This document shows, piece by piece, positions 63,034-64,000 of a DNA stretch of 64,000 nt. The notes below the pieces were generated by a model, which saw nothing but the letters and a program-made list of their open reading frames with translations, ran no database searches and had not been told where the DNA came from. The position numbers and the translations under genes are program-made. Position 1 is the first letter of the stretch; every line of letters starts with the position of its first letter. Source of the DNA: Ancylobacter vacuolatus (GTDB lineage: Bacteria; Pseudomonadota; Alphaproteobacteria; Rhizobiales; Xanthobacteraceae); NCBI RefSeq assembly GCF_030813595.1, contig NZ_JAUSUH010000007.1:173357-237356 (forward strand). Reading direction: 5' to 3'.

Positions 63034-63789
63034 ATGAAGATAGATCTTTCCGGCTCGACCGCCGGCATCGGCTTCGCCATCGCCGAGGGCCTGCGCGACG
63101 CCGGCGCCGACATCGCCATCAATGGCCGTACGCAGGACAATGTCGACAGCGCGCTGGCCCGGCTGGGCGGCGCGGCGCGCCGGCTCGCGATGGATCTGGG
63201 CACGCCGGAGGGGGCCCGCGATCTTGTCGCGGCGGCGCCGTCCTTCGACATGGCGGTGAACAATCTCGGCATCTTCCAGCCTTCGGACTTCTTCGATACG
63301 ACCGACGATATCTGGGAACGGCACTGGCAGATCAACGTCATGACGGGCGTCCGCATGGCCCGCGCCTACCTGCCGGGCGTGGCGGAGCGCGGCTGGGGCC
63401 GCATGCTGTTCCTGGGCTCGGAATCCGCCTTCAACATTCCCGTCGACATGATCCACTACGGCGTCAGCAAGACCGCCGACGTCTCGCTCGCCCGTGGCCT
63501 GGCCAAGCGCGTGGCCGGCACCGGCGTCACCGTCAATTCCATCCTGCCCGGGCCGACGCTTTCCGAGGGCGTGGCGGCAATGCTCAAGGCCGAGGTGACA
63601 GCCGGCAAGACCTTGGAGCAGGCCGGCGCCGACTTCGTGAAGGCCCACCGACCAACCTCGATCATCGGCCGGCCGGCAACCGTCGACGAGGTGGCGAACC
63701 TGGTGGTCTACCTCGCCTCGCCGCTCGCTTCGGCCACCACGGGCGCCGCGCTGCGGGTTGATGGCAGCGTGATCGACTCGATCATGTGA
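63034..63789 (+). CDS. SDR paralogue with 7-residue deletion at the Rossmann start
   Basis: 251 residues, AGGAAC before the ATG. Very similar to the SDR at 32816 (GIFQPSDFFDTTD, SESAFNIPVDMIHYGVSKTA), with catalytic S129, Y142 and K146 intact. However, MKIDLSG-STAGIG replaces MKIDLSG-KSALVTG-STEGIG: seven residues (21 bp) holding the first beta strand are missing, leaving SGSTAGIG as the phosphate loop. The frame is kept and the rest is well conserved. It may still fold with KIDLS as strand 1, or be inactive. Confidence 0.88.
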   Translation: MKIDLSGSTAGIGFAIAEGLRDAGADIAINGRTQDNVDSALARLGGAARRLAMDLGTPEGARDLVAAAPSFDMAVNNLGIFQPSDFFDTTDDIWERHWQINVMTGVRMARAYLPGVAERGWGRMLFLGSESAFNIPVDMIHYGVSKTADVSLARGLAKRVAGTGVTVNSILPGPTLSEGVAAMLKAEVTAGKTLEQAGADFVKAHRPTSIIGRPATVDEVANLVVYLASPLASATTGAALRVDGSVIDSIM

Positions 63790-63906
63790 CGCCTCCGGCC
63801 TTTTTGACGACTATAATCTGCGACGTCCTCACTCAGCGCTCGGATACATCCCGCCGGCTTCCTACGCCGCCAGTCTCATCACCACCGCGCAATTCCACGC
63901 AAAAAC

Positions 63907-64000
63907 TGATCTGATCCCCGAAAACTGGACCGTTTGAAGCTGGAGTTTTTCGCGCCAAAATCCCTTGGCTGGGAGGAGCGGAGACGATGAAGGCGAGCAA
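63907..64000 (+). mobile_element. probable left end of an IS3-like insertion sequence (truncated by window)
   Basis: TGATCTGATCCCCGAAAACT at 63907-63926, then GACCG and a TGGAGTTTTT run, resembles the terminal region of IS3-family elements. An ATG at 63987 with GGGAGGAG 8 bases upstream starts MKAS, the beginning of many IS3-type OrfA proteins. Only four codons are visible, so this is suggestive only. Confidence 0.5.

Noticed and set aside
1..64000. CRISPR arrays, tRNA or rRNA genes, prophage modules
   Set aside because: No regularly spaced repeats, no cloverleaf-like conserved sequences and no phage structural genes were seen on reading both strands.

Overview
The window is GC-rich, densely coded chromosomal DNA. 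FixL/FixJ-like signalling genes, single-domain receivers with the ITDVQMP signature, an aaeXAB-type efflux operon, ssu-type organosulfur genes and a Rhizobiales-like palindromic intergenic element together point to an alphaproteobacterium of the order Hyphomicrobiales. Something near Xanthobacter/Ancylobacter/Starkeya is plausible, but that is inference from style and not from a marker gene. No rRNA, tRNA or CRISPR was seen.

Layout. 1-4.6 kb: the end of an RND efflux operon (two adaptors, one pump). 4.8-13.1 kb: a glycan island of four translationally coupled glycosyltransferase genes on the minus strand plus a fifth on the plus strand, bordered by a palindromic repeat on the left and a RES/Xre toxin-antitoxin pair on the right. 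14.2-17.5 kb: a stress-signalling block (Dps, a lone receiver, a FixJ-like regulator, a PAS histidine kinase). 17.8-23.7 kb: AraC and LysR regulators, two alpha/beta hydrolases and a peroxiredoxin/DsbA-like pair bracketed by two good terminators. 23.8-28.6 kb: a bd-type quinol oxidase tightly joined to an FdhF/YdeP-type molybdoprotein. 28.9-32.1 kb: an aromatic-acid-type efflux operon (FUSC, DUF1656, HlyD), followed by another lone receiver, an SDR and an FAD monooxygenase. 34.9-43.2 kb: transporters, an oxalate-decarboxylase-like bicupin, an orphan histidine kinase, a hydrolase, CrcB and a WGR protein. 43.5-49.9 kb: an organosulfur acquisition operon with a divergent second flavin monooxygenase. 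49.9-52.0 kb: a gene graveyard holding a fused ABC-transporter remnant, a third lone receiver and a dead dps. 52.1-58.6 kb: a cyclic-nucleotide-domain flavoprotein, an unknown protein, an MFS carrier and a large winged-helix/ATPase regulator. 58.7-62.9 kb: a periplasmic molybdenum hydroxylase with its own tri-haem cytochrome c. The window closes with a second SDR and the probable edge of an IS3-like element.

The strongest non-obvious pattern is internal duplication. The receiver-dps module at 14.25-15.4 kb exists again at 50.9-52.0 kb in the same gene order. A 36-bp promoter stretch matches 30/36 without gaps, and in the second copy it includes a fossil of the last codons of the FixJ-like gene that precedes the first copy. 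The second dps carries a nonsense codon at position 71 and further frameshifts. The SDR at 32.8 kb is also duplicated at 63.0 kb, together with an 18-bp upstream identity, but the second copy lacks seven residues at the start of its nucleotide-binding fold. No wholly novel defence or mobile system could be demonstrated.
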